The position numbers and the translations under genes are program-made. A model generated the notes under the pieces. It saw only the letters and a program-made list of their open reading frames with translations, ran no database searches and had not been told where the DNA came from. DNA of 64,000 nucleotides from Darksidea phi (lineage: Eukaryota > Ascomycota > Dothideomycetes > Pleosporales > Lentitheciaceae). Below are positions 24,524-36,988 of this stretch, one piece after another; the first letter of the stretch is position 1; each line of letters opens with the position of its first letter. The stretch is from positions 1-64,000 of the forward strand of contig JASJFT010000233.1 in assembly GCA_030770425.1 (NCBI GenBank), in the 5' to 3' direction.

Positions 24524-27471
24524 CTACTTCAACAACCCACACATACACTGACAATCCGGTACCGGACACATGGCATGTCTCGCAAACCAGTCTCTCGCAT
24601 GGTGTCCATGAAACCCATGCGTACAGCTCATGCAGAAGACCATCAGTCTTGCCTCCATATCTTCCTCTTTCAGCGTTTGCGCAGCACCAACTTTACTCGG
24701 ATCGGGCGAGCCTAGCCACATCATGCACAGTCCGCATCTTGGCATCTGCGCATTGCAGTTCGGACAGGCCAGTGAGGGCGATGACGCGTTGCCCTTTGGT
24801 GGATGTGGTCGGGGTTGAGGTCCGACATGATGTCTTGAGCGGTCTGGGATCGGAACGAGGTATTTCCGTGCTGTTCTAGAATCTTTGCGCAAGGCAAGAT
24901 TCTGTTGGCAGTTGTGGCAGCGGAGGGCAAGCGAGGGAGATGAGGGCTTGTTTATGCTGTGGCCTTCTCTCGAGACGCTACGGAGATTGTGCTCTTTGAT
25001 GTAGTGTGTACGCTCTAGGAACGTGCGCCAGACCTGCATCTGATTCAAGTACATGTCTTTCCAGAGCGCCCACCGCGGGTCTAGGATGTAGAGGGGGCAG
25101 GCTCGCGATAGAATCAGCACAGCTGACTGTAGATCACCGAATTTAGCAATGTAGTGTTCGAAAAGGTCCATTGCGCGATTTGTGAGACCAGTGAGAAGCA
25201 AGCCTTCGATGTTACCGTAGGCGATTGTCTCTTGGGTGCAGAGTTTAAGAAAGTGTGACAGCTTGTCATCCGGGAGGTATTTGAGTGCAACGCCGACGCG
25301 GTCTGGGAGTGAGAGCTGCTCCATCCCAACAACAGCGTTCCAGTCACCACTAATAAAGTACGCAAGCAAGCCCTTGAGATACGGTTCATCGGTCATGTCA
25401 GCCATCCATGCGCAGAGATGTCGCTGGTCTTCGTTCGCGGAATCGCATGCTATAACTGCGCCGAGGCCGATGTTCTCAATCTGCTTGGCTTGTATGGTTT
25501 CCTTGAGAAGGTCGAGCGCTACGTCCTTGTAGCCTTGAAAGACGGCAAGAACAATGGCCTTGTAGTATTGGCCTTCGTCTACCAACATGGAGCAGCGTTC
25601 TCGAAGCCCAATCTTGGAGAGATTCCAGCCACAAAGCGAAAGGCAGAGTTGGCGGTTGTCGGGGTATTGAGTTGCGACGCCGGAGAAGGGTGGAAGTTCC
25701 TTAGTCTCGCATATCTCTCTAACGGCTTCGACGAAGATGGCTTCGGATGTTTTGGTGTCCGGGTCGATCAGGCGTTGATCGTACATGGTGAGTTCGTTCG
25801 CCCAAATGGAAGCTACGCCGAGGTATCTTAGGTCTAACCCCCCACCCACCATGCCATCGGCCCAGGCATGCGTATCCATTCGCTCTACTAAATTCCATGC
25901 GTCGACAAGCCATGGATCATTAGCCACAATTTCCCTATTCTTACGGCAGTCGAGATTGTAGCCCTCTTGACACCGTCTCTTCTGCGTTTGAAGTACTTTG
26001 AGATAGTCGTCAAGCGGTATTCGCACTTCTGGGTAGGCCAGGGTGAGAAGGTCTTGGTGCATTTGATGGCTGGACTGCTTTGCTGACTGGAGAGAAATGC
26101 TGCGTTGGGGGTGATCGATGGTGAGTTTGTCTAGCCTTCCAGTCAGACTGTCTCTTGGATCCGGGCTTATGTTGAGCTTCTTGCTAAGCGTTCGGTTCTG
26201 TAGTTCGATAAGGTCCTCTGCTACAGTGTCTTGCCGGCGGCTTGGGGCCACAATCACAGTCCGGTCTTTATATATTTGCTCTAATGCGGTCACATTAATT
26301 CGAGGGGCCGGAAGAGGGGCCTTCAAGATCTCAATGTCCCTATTTGGATACAAGGCAAGCGCACTAGGTGTGGCGAAGCGGTTTCCGGGGGCTATGAAGT
26401 CGTACGCTACGACACGAGCTTGCTCTTCTTGACGATGGCCCTCTTTATAATAAGGGTACCGCAAGTTATGAGAGAATTTGGTGTAGTGCTGTGATGCCCA
26501 CGCCTGTGCATGGGGATGAGTGTCTGGCGATTCGTGCGGGTCTGGTTGATGCGAATGTTGTGCGAGTTCGATGATCTTAAACTCGCCTGTGTTTGCTAGG
26601 ACACCAAACGTGCCCTTTTTGGTCCCGCAATAACGCAAACTCCAGATGGTTGCGGAGCGGCTGTTGTCCACTATAGGTCGGAATTCCAGCACGGCACCAT
26701 TGCTTGCAGGATCGCTAGCGTTGCGCTGCTTAATGAAACGTTGGTCCCAGACAGTTACGATGGGATCGCCTGTTGTACCGGCTGAGATGAAGTAATTCTC
26801 GTCCAATGGGTCTATAGCAATGTTGTGAACTTGTCTCGTAGGGTGTTGAGCAACACCTGATGTGGTAGAATCTGGGAAATGTCAGCATGCATGTAGTTTA
26901 TGTTATGCGAATGGCGACGCTACTCACCCCGTAAATCATAAATTCGGATGCACTGTCTCGAAACGCCTGCAACTAGGGTATCTGGCTGACCAGAAAAAAA
27001 CTTGATACTAGAAATAGCCTCCGAACTTGCCAACTTCCTGTACGGCTCGGAAGTCGATGTCATATTAGGATTATTAAGGTCGTAGATGTTCAAACAGACG
27101 TCGTTCCGGACTCGGTCTAGGCCCGTAGCGACGAAATTCCTAGTACTGAATGCTATCGAGTTGCATTTCCTCTGGTGTCTGATGGGGAATGCATGCATGT
27201 ATTCGATCTGAGGTCGGTCTGGATCCAGTCGGACCATGATGGCTTCTCCCGACGCTGAGCCTACGCCGACAACGCCCTCATCGCGCTTTGACCAATCGAA
27301 GGCGGTGTAGTTGGGCAGCTTGTCGCGAAGACATAGTTGCTTGTACTTCACCTTGCCCTTGTCCCACCTCTCGACCTGGCAAAGGCGCAAGCGATTTCCC
27401 GCCACATCAATGATGAGAAATCGCGGATTGTGCTGCGTCGCATGGGGAGACCACCGGATGGCTGCTTCCAT
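24524..27471 (-). CDS. SEA4: GATOR2/SEACAT complex subunit Mio (Sea4-like), WD repeats plus zinc ribbon/RING
   Basis: Two exons on the minus strand, 27471-26928 and 26871-24524, are joined over a 56-nt GT-AG intron to give 963 aa. The N-terminal half has WD-repeat blades (VWDQRF; IYDLR just before the intron). A long alpha-solenoid follows. The C-terminus holds the Mio-type zinc-binding module: CHNC, CPNC, CGLC and a CXXC/H cluster (FCMSCTHGFHGHHARDW...C...C.C.C) at the very end. Family knowledge: Mio/Sea4 is a core subunit of the vacuolar GATOR2/SEACAT complex that relays amino-acid sufficiency to TORC1. Length fits between animal MIOS and yeast Sea4. It is divergent from EFG1, with 283 bp between the ATGs, suggesting a shared promoter region. 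Confidence 0.92.
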
Positions 27472-27754
27472 TTTACCAGCACGGTGAATTGGGGAGTTCG
27501 TATGGTGGGTGTGCTCTTCCAGGAAATCTATGGGATGAGAGACATGGGAAAATGTGGATTGGACCGAAAGAGGACGCTTAGCATATTGATAACCGAATTC
27601 ACCATTTAGATTGAGAGATGCAGTCGGAGCATGGAAGTGTAGCAGCCAGTGAGGCTTGGCGCAAGCGGGCGGTGAAAGATTCTGCCGCCCCGCCCAAACT
27701 TTCTGGCTCTTGATATTGCAGCTACCTCACTCTCACTCTCCTGCGCACCCGAAC

Positions 27755-28683
27755 ATGTCGCACAAACGCAAGCACACCGACGTTGCTGACGGAGGGCACG
27801 ATGCACCCCTTTTCAAAAAACGGCGATCATTCAAGCCAGCCGGGCGGGGACAGAATAATCCTGGATCGAAGCGCGGAAAGAAGCCATCACGTAGTGATGA
27901 GCCCAAGGCCGATTCAACGAACTCATTGAAGAGCCGCATTCGGAATCTGACGCGTCTGCTGGAGCATGTCGACAATGATGCGAAAAACAAGATGCCAGCC
28001 AATGTACGCAATGACCGCGAGCGAGAGCTGGAAGCGTGCAAACACGAGCTTGCGGAAAAGTTGGCTGCGGACCGAGAAGCCAACTTCAGAAACAAGATCA
28101 TAGGCAAATACCACCACATCAGGTTCTTTGGTCAGTCAATCAGATGTGGGAACTGCTCATGCATGCCAGCGAGTATTAACTGCGTGTAGAGCGTCAAAAG
28201 GCTACGCGGACTGTCAAGCGCCTCACCAAGCAGCTCTCAAGCGTGGAAGGCAACTCGGAAAGGGCTGCTCTGCGGAGCAAGATTCACAATGCCGACGTTG
28301 ACGTCAACTACACCATCTACTACCCGCTTCTGAAACCTTACGTCTCCCTTTTCCCGAAGCCGCAGAAAGACCAGAGTACGCTTGCAGAGTCGACTGAAGA
28401 AGTGTCACTGGGAGACACGCAAGGCGCTGGGGTTGTTGATGGGCCAAAAGGAGACGTGGAGATGTGGAAGGCAGTGGAGGAGGCCATGGAAGCCGGGACG
28501 TTAGAGAAATTGCGGAATAGCAAGGAGGGAGTGACAATGCCGGGACCGAAGGATCCGATGTGGAAGTATGAAAAGGGTAGGAAAACACGCAAGAATTACA
28601 AACGGGAGCAGAAGCTCGGAAACGGGAAGGTTGTGGCGCCAACAGAAGAGGACGACGATAGCGACGGCGCTTTCTTCGAGTGA
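27755..28683 (+). CDS. EFG1: rRNA-processing protein EFG1
   Basis: Exons 27755-28130 and 28190-28683 with a 59-nt intron give 289 aa. The start MSHKRKHTD is followed by a basic nuclear tail (KKRRSFK), then the conserved EFG1 helical domain: LKSRIRNLTRLLEH, ERELEACKHELAEK and, across the splice, IIGKYHHIRFFERQKATR. KSKIHNADVD-like (RSKIHNADVDVNYTIYYP) follows, and the C-terminus is acidic. Yeast Efg1 is a nucleolar factor of early 40S maturation (18S rRNA processing). The intron phase and restored ERQKA motif strongly support the splice. An upstream in-frame open stretch exists, but this ATG gives the family's usual N-terminus. Confidence 0.93.
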
Positions 28684-29839
28684 GCCGCCGGCAACGGTGC
28701 TACACACATATGCAAGCGCGTTCTTGTTGGTATCAACTCGCCATATGCGCCATCGAAATGATTATGGCCGAACGTACCGGGTTATCGTGAGAGCGGCTCA
28801 CAGTGGAGAACCCGGTGCTCCCTGTCAAACGGACGTGGATTGTGGTTCCGCCTCATCCGGAATGGAGGCCCGACACGTGGGGACAAAGGCAGGACCGCGT
28901 CTGTGTTCCCGAACCGGTCGACTATAATTACGGCGCTTACTTGAAGTAGGGTTTAATATCACACTAAACCAAGACCCCCAGAATCTCAGAGAAACAACCC
29001 CAAGACCAACAAGATCAAACTTTAATGAACCACTGTCCATGCTCAGTCTCGTAGTATGCAACCACGACCACCTGACGTGGGATTAAGCCGCTAATATGGC
29101 GTCGCGGAACGTGAACGTGCTTACTGCACAGACATCTAAAAGGCAGATCGCCCCGCATCTCGGCGACGGGTAACCCAGACACGACCACTGCACACCTTTG
29201 AACACCTATCCACACGCCTTCAACATTCAAAACTTTCCCATCACAATGCTCCTTTTCCTGAACGCACCTCTCATCCACCTGCTCTTTTGGTCAATCCATC
29301 CGCTGTACGGAGATTGGACGCGACCACTCACCTGCCCAAGATGCCGGGCAAGATTCCGCAGCCTGCCTGCTGACAGCGAATGCGGAAGCTCCTAAGATCA
29401 GCACCGATAGCGCCAACACGACGCCAACTAAACGCCCAATAGTCAGTAACCCCATACTCACACCTTCTGTCGCCGTGACGCCGTCATGCGCTACACCGGA
29501 CTGCACTGCAGTGAAGCAATAGAATTCCGCACTGGCTCCACCCTCTGTCTCGAACGGCGCCAATGGTCTTTGTGTCTATATGTGCCTTGGTATAATGTGC
29601 TGGGCGTCATGGGACCGCTTCGGGCCCCTGTCCACGGTTCTGTAGCCGGAGTTTCCAGTGATGGATACCCTAGCTATTCTTCAATGACCCGTGCAAAGCG
29701 CACATGGTACTTGGAGGTATATAACCCGGGTACCGCAGTCTATGTTGAGAGTTCCTTTGGCAGACGTTGAGCTTGTCTAATTGCTTTCTTCTGTTACTGT
29801 CGTTTCTGCCCCCTTTTATCCTGCAAACTAGTACCAGAG
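28684..29839. other. Intergenic region between EFG1 and the GH47 gene
   Basis: About 1.15 kb without a convincing gene. On the minus strand an ATG at 29455 opens a short frame with one hydrophobic segment (LVGVVLALSVLILGA) and a GTGAGT donor-like site soon after, but no continuation I tried stays open. A TATA-like ATATAACCC (about 29719) lies about 120 bp upstream of the GH47 ATG and may belong to its promoter. Confidence 0.5.
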
Positions 29840-31442
29840 ATGGCGCGGATAGCAGTAGCTATCGTCTTGACAGCTTTATTCTCGGGAACTTTCGGGCTTC
29901 CTCAGAATGTCCCCAAGGATCTAACGGCGCATGTGAAGAGAGATGATATGCCGCCGGCGGAGGAACGAGCGCAGGCTGTCGTAGATACGTTCAGGACTGC
30001 GTGGGCAGGGTACTATGAGCATGCGTTCCCGAACGACGAGCTTAAACCCGTCAGGAATGGCTTCAGCAACTCACGGTAGGTCTTCCAACGTCTTCCAACC
30101 ACCCATATACCGCTACACCACTGACATTTCTTCCAGGAACAAGTGGGGCGCCTCTGCAGTGGATGCCCTCAGCACAGCGCTCGTGATGGAACAAAAAGAC
30201 ATCGTGAACCAGATCATCGACTACATTCCCACAATCAACTATTTTAGCACTGCTAGCGAAGTTTCGCTCTTCGAAACAACGATTCGCTATCTGGGTGGTA
30301 TGATCTCAGGCTACGACTTCCTCTCTGGACCACTAGCCCATCTTGCAGACAATAAAACCAACGTCGAGGCACTACTAGAGCAGTCAAAGAATCTGGCAAA
30401 CGCATTGTCTTATGCGTTCGACACGCCGTCCGGTGTTCCCCACAACGGCCTTACCTTCAACAACCGCGGTACTACCGGCTCTACTAACGGTCTCGCTACT
30501 GTCGGTACGCTGGTGCTCGAATGGGTCCGCCTAGCCGATCTTACAGGCAACAAGACCTACGCTGAACTCACTGAGAAAGCGGAATCGTACCTTCTGAATC
30601 CATCTCCGGAATCTTCGGAACCCTTCCCAGGCCTCTTAGGCATGGACATTGACATCGAAACCGGCGAATTTCTCGACGCACGAGGTGGCTGGGTCGGCGG
30701 CGCTGATTCTTTCTACGAATACCTCATTAAGATGTATGTCTACGACCCTGAGCGCTACGACGCCTACCGCGACCGCTGGGTCGTCGCTGTGGACTCCACT
30801 ATCGAGCACTTGACATCGCACCCGGCGCCACGTCCCGATCTCACATTCCTCGCCCAGTACAACGGGCAAACCCTCAATCTCGTCTCTGAACACTTGGCCT
30901 GCTTCGACGGTGGCAACTTCATCCTCGGCGGCCAAGTCCTCGGCAAGCAAGAATACATCGATTACGGCCTTGAACTCGTCAATGGATGCCATGAAACGTA
31001 CATCGCGACCGCAACTGGCATTGGTCCTGAGGTCTTCGGTTGGGACGAGGCCCGTGTACCTACGAACCAGACCTCTTTCTATAAGAACAGTGGGTTTTAT
31101 ATCCAGAATGCTGGATACCAGTTAAGGCCCGAAGTCATGGAGTCCTTCTACTACGCTTACCGTGCCACCGGCGACACCAAGTATCAGAAATGGGCGTGGG
31201 AGGCATTCCTTGATATCACTAGTACGACGCGTGTGGGCTCCGGATACTCCAGCATTAGAAATGTGAATGTTGAGGGCGGTGGCGGGTTTACGGACTTCCA
31301 GGAGAGCTTTTGGTTCGCGGAGGTCCTCAAGTATAGCTATCTGATTCACGCGCCTGAAGCGGAGTGGCAGATTGGAGAGGATGGGGATAATGCTTGGGTG
31401 TTTAATACAGAAGCGCACCCATTTAAGGTTTTCAGTGGGTGA
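29840..31442 (+). CDS. Secreted GH47 alpha-1,2-mannosidase
   Basis: Exons 29840-30075 and 30137-31442 (61-nt intron) give 513 aa. A signal peptide ([19 protein letters not shown]) without a long membrane anchor indicates the secreted fungal class rather than the Golgi/ER class. GH47 landmarks are in order: an N-terminal [17 protein letters not shown] block, [39 protein letters not shown] (catalytic-acid region), [12 protein letters not shown] and the terminal VFNTEAHPF motif that binds the Ca2+/glycan site. Enzymes of this family trim alpha-1,2-linked mannose from N-glycans. The stop lies only 35 bp from the TA target site of the Fot1 element, so its 3' UTR or polyadenylation region must lie in or against the transposon. 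The coding sequence shows no RIP damage. Confidence 0.95.
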
Positions 31443-31477
31443 ACTATCAGTGGAATTCATAAGCACCCAGTAATGTA

Positions 31478-33327
31478 ACGTGTTTACGTAGTGAGCCGCC
31501 ATTCTAAGCGAGCCGCCACCCTCATCAACTTTTCGCGACGCGTTACCTATTAACTCTCATAGCTTAACCAACTACTATTCGATTGCCCTGTAACGAAGCA
31601 GATATCTCCCTAGCTATCTCAGCTATCGATCAGAATTAGATCTAGAGCGTTTAACGCGCTATAGTAACGTTTAACGTCCCTTGATTAACGCTACGCGATC
31701 GACGCGCTAGAATCGTTATACGACGCGATTATCCGCCTAAATTAAGGAAGCTTTCTAAGCTAGAGGAGGAGGTAGTTATTAACTATATACTCGATCTAGA
31801 TTTACGAGGATATACCTCTATACTAAAGGCTATATAAGATATAGCGAATAGACTACTTACTACGCGCGGCGCTAAGTAGGTAAGTAGAGACTAGCCTAGA
31901 AATTTTATCTAGTAAACTAATAGTATTAAAATATAATTTAATTAACTTTATAATTAATAGTAAGCTCTTTATAAGAATTCTAATATTATTTAAATCTAGT
32001 TTAACTAAGTAGTATATACTAAAGCTACTTAGGATATTATTAATTAGAATATCTATAACTTTAATAAAGCTAGCTTTCTAATAAATAAGATAATACTATA
32101 ATTAGTCGTTATTAGCTTAGAGAGACGTAAGTAGATTAAAGCTATCTAGCTAGATAATCGTAAGTAGATTACTATAATATAAGGAATTAATACTACTAAA
32201 TAGACTATTCTACCCTTTATTATCTTTACTAGTAAGTACTACCTCTCTATCTAATACGAGAGTAATATACTAGATAATTAGACTATTACTATTAGTAAGA
32301 ATAATTAGATAAATAATAATCTAGGAATTACCTAGCTAAAGTACTTTATTAAATATATAATAAATTATAGACTAGATATATACTAGCTATTAATTCTTAA
32401 TAGTTATAGTAGTTATATCTTAAATAAATTCTAGAACCTCTATAAAGAGAATAATATCTATACTCTCTATATACTAGCTTATTTATTATACCTCCTATAG
32501 TTACTTAATATAGACTATTTCTCGTCGTTAAAGTACGTATATAAGGACTAGATTAATAGTCTAATTTATAATTATATCTATTATATTATAAAGCTTAAAT
32601 TCTTATTTATCTTCTATATAGTCTATAATAAGACTATTATAAAGAAGAATATTTATATAAATTTTTAAAGTACTAGTCTAGTTCTATATAATTTAGAGGT
32701 AGTAATCTCGAAGCTTAATATTAAGCTAAGGATACTATTATTAATAACCCTACTAAAGACTATATAGGAGGCTAGAATACTAAGTAATATATATAAAGTA
32801 GAGGCTTAATTAATATTAATTTATAAGTATATACGTAGGTATAAGAGCTTATTACCTACTTCTATTATTTTAATTATTAATTAGCTAAGTAAAGGTACTA
32901 AAGTATTAGTTTATAAAGTTATATTTATATATAAATAAATTATAAGTTTAAAGAAGGTAATTAAGACTATTATAATATATAGAAAGTATAAAAAGAAGAG
33001 AATCTAGAAGTAGGACGTCCTAACTAAAGTAGAGAGGAAGACTATTATTATTTAAAAGGCTACTAAGTAGTAGTAAGAGAACGAAAAATATTAAGTTACT
33101 ACGTAATTAGGTATAAGTCGATAGGCTTTAACGTACTATATATACTATAGAGAACCTAGATATAACTTATAAACGTATAAGAAGGCTACTATAGATACTA
33201 CTTAATTTAGAATAGCTATTATATTAATAGATTTCTAATATATTATTAAACTAGGTAGCTTTTTATACGCGAAAAGTTGATAAGGGTAGCGGCTCGCTTA
33301 GAATAGCGGCTTACTACGTAAACACGT
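31478..33327 (+). mobile_element. Fot1/pogo-type DNA transposon, full length (1,850 bp), RIP-destroyed
   Basis: Terminal inverted repeats of about 60 bp (31478-31537 and 33268-33327; outer ends ACGTGTTTACGTAG) differ from each other only by C/T or G/A. They are flanked by a TA target duplication (31476-31477 and 33328-33329). Read through stops on the plus strand, the order is: a CENP-B/Tc5-type helix-turn-helix (LEEEVVINYILDLDLRGY, about 31770-31820); a DDE block where LLILDGHGSH-type sequence now reads LLILNSYSSY (about 32387-32416); LLQLLNIDYFSSLK (about 32500); and a C-terminal zinc knuckle with each Cys turned to Tyr (about 33130-33180). The transposase is dead. The first ~250 bp are much less mutated than the rest. 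Confidence 0.93.
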
Positions 33328-36300
33328 TATATGTAACGCTTCATTAAATTCTTCGGTTATCGCATCTTTACCTTCCTCTTGATTGTTACAGGACTAATAC
33401 AACTATTTTGCATTCCCAATGTAATCATAAGACACAATATTCGGCTACGTTTTTCCCATTCACAAACTCTAATTACTCTACATTTACTTTTCGTTCCCAA
33501 TCCGCTCATTCGTGAGCACCGAAACATCTACATCTCTCGGATCTCAAGCAATGACGCAACGACATAATTTCTTAATATAGAGTTATCGTTCTCTATGGCT
33601 ACCACGGAAGCTCGGACCATTAGGAGTGTAGGCAAAACATCGTAATACCCTGCACAAAGAAAAAGCATAGCAAGTTGCCTGAACAATATCTACGGTGCTA
33701 GACCTGTGCATGCTCCAACTCGGAATTCTAAACCAACCGTGCCGTAACCCAGATCAGATATCCAAAATCTCAGGTCCCCTTCCCATGCAACAGGTGTCGA
33801 CAAGCGCTTCCATTAGGTATAACAAACGCTCATGTTGAATGGAGGCGTATTCCGCCTAGGGCTGGATATTTCGTTTTCGTTTCTTGCATGCTGATGCGAG
33901 TTTTTGAAATTGCGTCCCGATTTTATTGACCCATGATCGAAAGCATCGCCAAACGCGCGCCTCGACGAGGTGATTGAGGAAAATGTCGCACCTATTCGAT
34001 CGAGCAAAGACACTCGGCATTATTAGTAGAAGTAGCCCGTGGGTGGATTTTGCTGGTTCGGTTTGCGATATGCGTTGCGGTAGGGTTCTTGAGCCGAGCG
34101 TATGGAAAGATAGGCCTCGGGCGAGGAGGGTCGATTGTGGAACGGAATGTCGACCCTAGACACACAGGTAAAAACGAAATTTGCCCGGTAGATACAATTC
34201 GAGTGCATATCCATCATTTAAGAGTTGCAGTAAGCCCTTTGCCATGTTTCCACTGGTTCCCCTTGCCTACCCCGCGGCGGCAATCCTCATAGCCACTGGC
34301 CTCTTGGTGTCCGCTGCAAGGATAACACCCGTCCCTTCCAGCACACTGCAACACCACGAGGTACTTCGAGCGGTCCCGTAACTACTAGTTAGTCCATCCT
34401 CTATGGACACTGCGTTATATTGGCGGGTTGTTTCGTATGCGCTCGCGTAAAACAGGGGATAGCAGGCGGTTGCGAGAGAGGCAGCGTTCTGCCTGCTTGT
34501 ACATGCTGGATTTGTCGGCCGGGAAGAAAGTTGATACCGACACGGAACTAGATAGTTAACAAGCAGGGCCCTGCCGTTGATTGTCAATCTAGGATCAAAA
34601 ATGAAAATCCTCTCGTACTGGCTGGTACGTGGAATGTATTGGACTAGACGAGCAGGTAGAACAAGAAAGGTATCACGGAGGCCATGTGGGTAGACATAAG
34701 GGATTTCCGACTGTGGCGAAAGAATCAAGACGAAAAGGCTGCGGCGGAAGCTGGGGACGATCACAAAGCTTTTGAGCACTGGAATGCGAAAATGGGGTGA
34801 AAGATCCAGTTAGTCTCCTTGTACATCGCGCTTGAACGTCCGAGGTATACACGGCTCTGGGACTGTGGACCATGGCCATGGCATAAACCTCCGGGACGAT
34901 CCGAATGTGGTGTTTGCTTCGTTTTCATGACGTGTATTGGGGTACAGCGTGTTCATGGGTAAGTTGCCGACCATTTAGGGCGTTGGTGGTTGCACTGGAA
35001 CTGCATGTGGCCGTATAGACTCGGCCCAATGAATCCAAAACGTCGAGGCATGAGTGTGTTCCTAGGGCAGCACGGTGGGCCATTGTTCATTCGTTCGGTG
35101 TCCTGGAAGTGCCAGATTTCGGTAGGAAGAAGATTGGAGATCCGCCGCCACAAAGGTTCGCGTAGAAGAGAAGGAGAAATCGTGGGAAAAAGCTGCTGGA
35201 AGAGGGCTTCCTAAGACCCCGAGGGTTGCGACACATTAGGGGAAAAGGATGCGATGCGATGGGTATATCAAGCCGCGGTGAGTTACCCTCGGAGGACACG
35301 GAGACCCACCTAGACTGACAGGCTCTACCCAAATAAGGATGTCAGCGCTAGCGACATCCTTCGCGACGGCAGCGGCAAATAATCGATTTCGCTTCGCTGT
35401 TACCGACAACAGCCTGTCTGACGTTGTTAAGCGCTGCAACATCGGAGGACCGATCAGCAACGCTTGGCAGGGGGAGCATCAACACTTCCGGAGAACACCG
35501 GGGCCTTTACCCTCAACTTGCGCCTAAGAAAGTCTGGCCGTTCGCGGCACCCCCTGAGGCGGTCAAAGAAGCGGTTCGTACGATCGAAGGTTCGATTCAG
35601 GAGCTGCAGGGACGTTGTGCCGTGTGAGTGGCTGAAACGCGCAAGATGAGGGAATTAGAAGGTGGCACTGGGTGGTGATTAGTTTGACGGCAAGGCCTCC
35701 CCCATCTTTTCGCGGTACAGGAGATGGCATAAACGACTGGATGCGAGAGGTAGTGGGCCGAAATGAAGGTCGTCGTTTTGGGTTTGGGAGAAAGGAGAAG
35801 GCTGAGCTAAGATGGAAAGGCGTGCGCTGGCACGCTAGCCGCATGGGAACCGCTCCAGGCTTTAATTTCCACAGTGCACGAGCGCCCACAAGGGCCCCAT
35901 GTGTGTTGTCTGTCTTTTATCGATTCTGCGCACGAGACACTGGCGAGAGACCCGACGTGTCGTGCGACCGGGCGGAGGAGGAAAGCTGCACAGATGTGAG
36001 GTGTTAAACGGTCGCTGGACGTGCAGTAGTAAGACGGACGGCTGCGACGGCATGATCGAGCGGAGGCGATTGAAAATCTACGGTGTGCGATGTGCAAAGA
36101 GAGATCCTCAAATTGTGTTTCACACACACGCTTCCCGACGAAGATCGGTGATGGGAATGCACCAAGGAAGATCGATGCTGACGGCGGTGCAAACGCTGAC
36201 AACCCGCTCGTTGCCATTTTTGAGCATGATCGTCAGGGACAAGTCTACCGATATGCCCTCCCGTCACTGAGATAGCACGGCCGATGTTGCGTCGGTAAAC

Positions 36301-36988
36301 CTTCGCGATAACACTTGCCCCTGGCTCCTCTGGCTTGCTAACGGCTGGTTTCAAACTTTCTCACTGACTGCGCGACCAGCACCTACACGGCAGCTGGCAT
36401 TGCCAGTCCACAACCCACGGGTTTTGCTGGTTCGCCCCTCTGACGATGTAATTAATATTCATCGGCATAACCGCCCGGCTGAACTGGTCAGCCTGCAGCG
36501 TACGCAGCAAGAAGGGAGTCTCCAGTCAGCATCGCAAACAGCCCTGCACTCATCTCCATAATACGGCCGCCACTCAGTGCTTTTTCGGAGAGTCCTTCCC
36601 CATCCGGCCTAGTACCGCAGGTCTGGGGCTCATTGAATGGTCACCGTGCTGCAGCATTGCTATGTTCCTGCACTAGCGCATGCACTGCAGAGACCACTCG
36701 CATGGCCCGAAAGCCTGATGCCCCGGTCGGCCGCTGTTTCTCCCCTTTCAGTGGCACAAGTGTTTCCGGACCGTGCTACCGTGCGTAATCTCCTGAGCTG
36801 TACATAAACATTCGTCCTCTCGCTCTTTGCACTTTCTTCCCTCACCTCGTTCAAGCTAATCTCGAGCTCATACACCTGACCTTCGGTCGTCCACTCGTTG
36901 CCCAACAAATAGTACTCTCATTAATAATACCCACCCGCACCAACAAATCCCATTAAACTTTTCCAAGTTTTATACTTAATCAGCCAAG
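33328..36988. other. Gene-poor region, no supported gene
   Basis: About 3.6 kb of roughly balanced composition. Many short frames are open on both strands, but none carries a recognisable domain, an ATG-started signal peptide with sensible continuation, or convincing splice signals. The last ~150 bp before the next gene are A/T-rich and pyrimidine-patterned (CTTTTCCAAGTTTTATACTT just upstream of 36989), as in fungal promoters and 5' leaders. Confidence 0.5.

Noticed and set aside
29291..29455. Minus-strand frame with one membrane segment (LVGVVLALSVLILGA)
   Set aside because: It is short. The donor-like site after it leads to no acceptor that keeps a frame open, and no family was recognised. 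Left in the intergenic note.
34050..34292. Frame that looks like a small secreted protein with signal peptide
   Set aside because: There is no ATG in the hydrophobic part (it begins at TTG) and no supporting splice or domain. It is probably a chance hydrophobic stretch.
34267..34779. 170-codon minus-strand frame in the gene-poor region
   Set aside because: There are no recognisable motifs and the composition looks random. Single long frames are expected by chance in about 3.6 kb of balanced DNA.
35570..35620. GGTTCGATTC resembling a tRNA B box
   Set aside because: No matching A box, acceptor stem or cloverleaf could be formed around it by eye.
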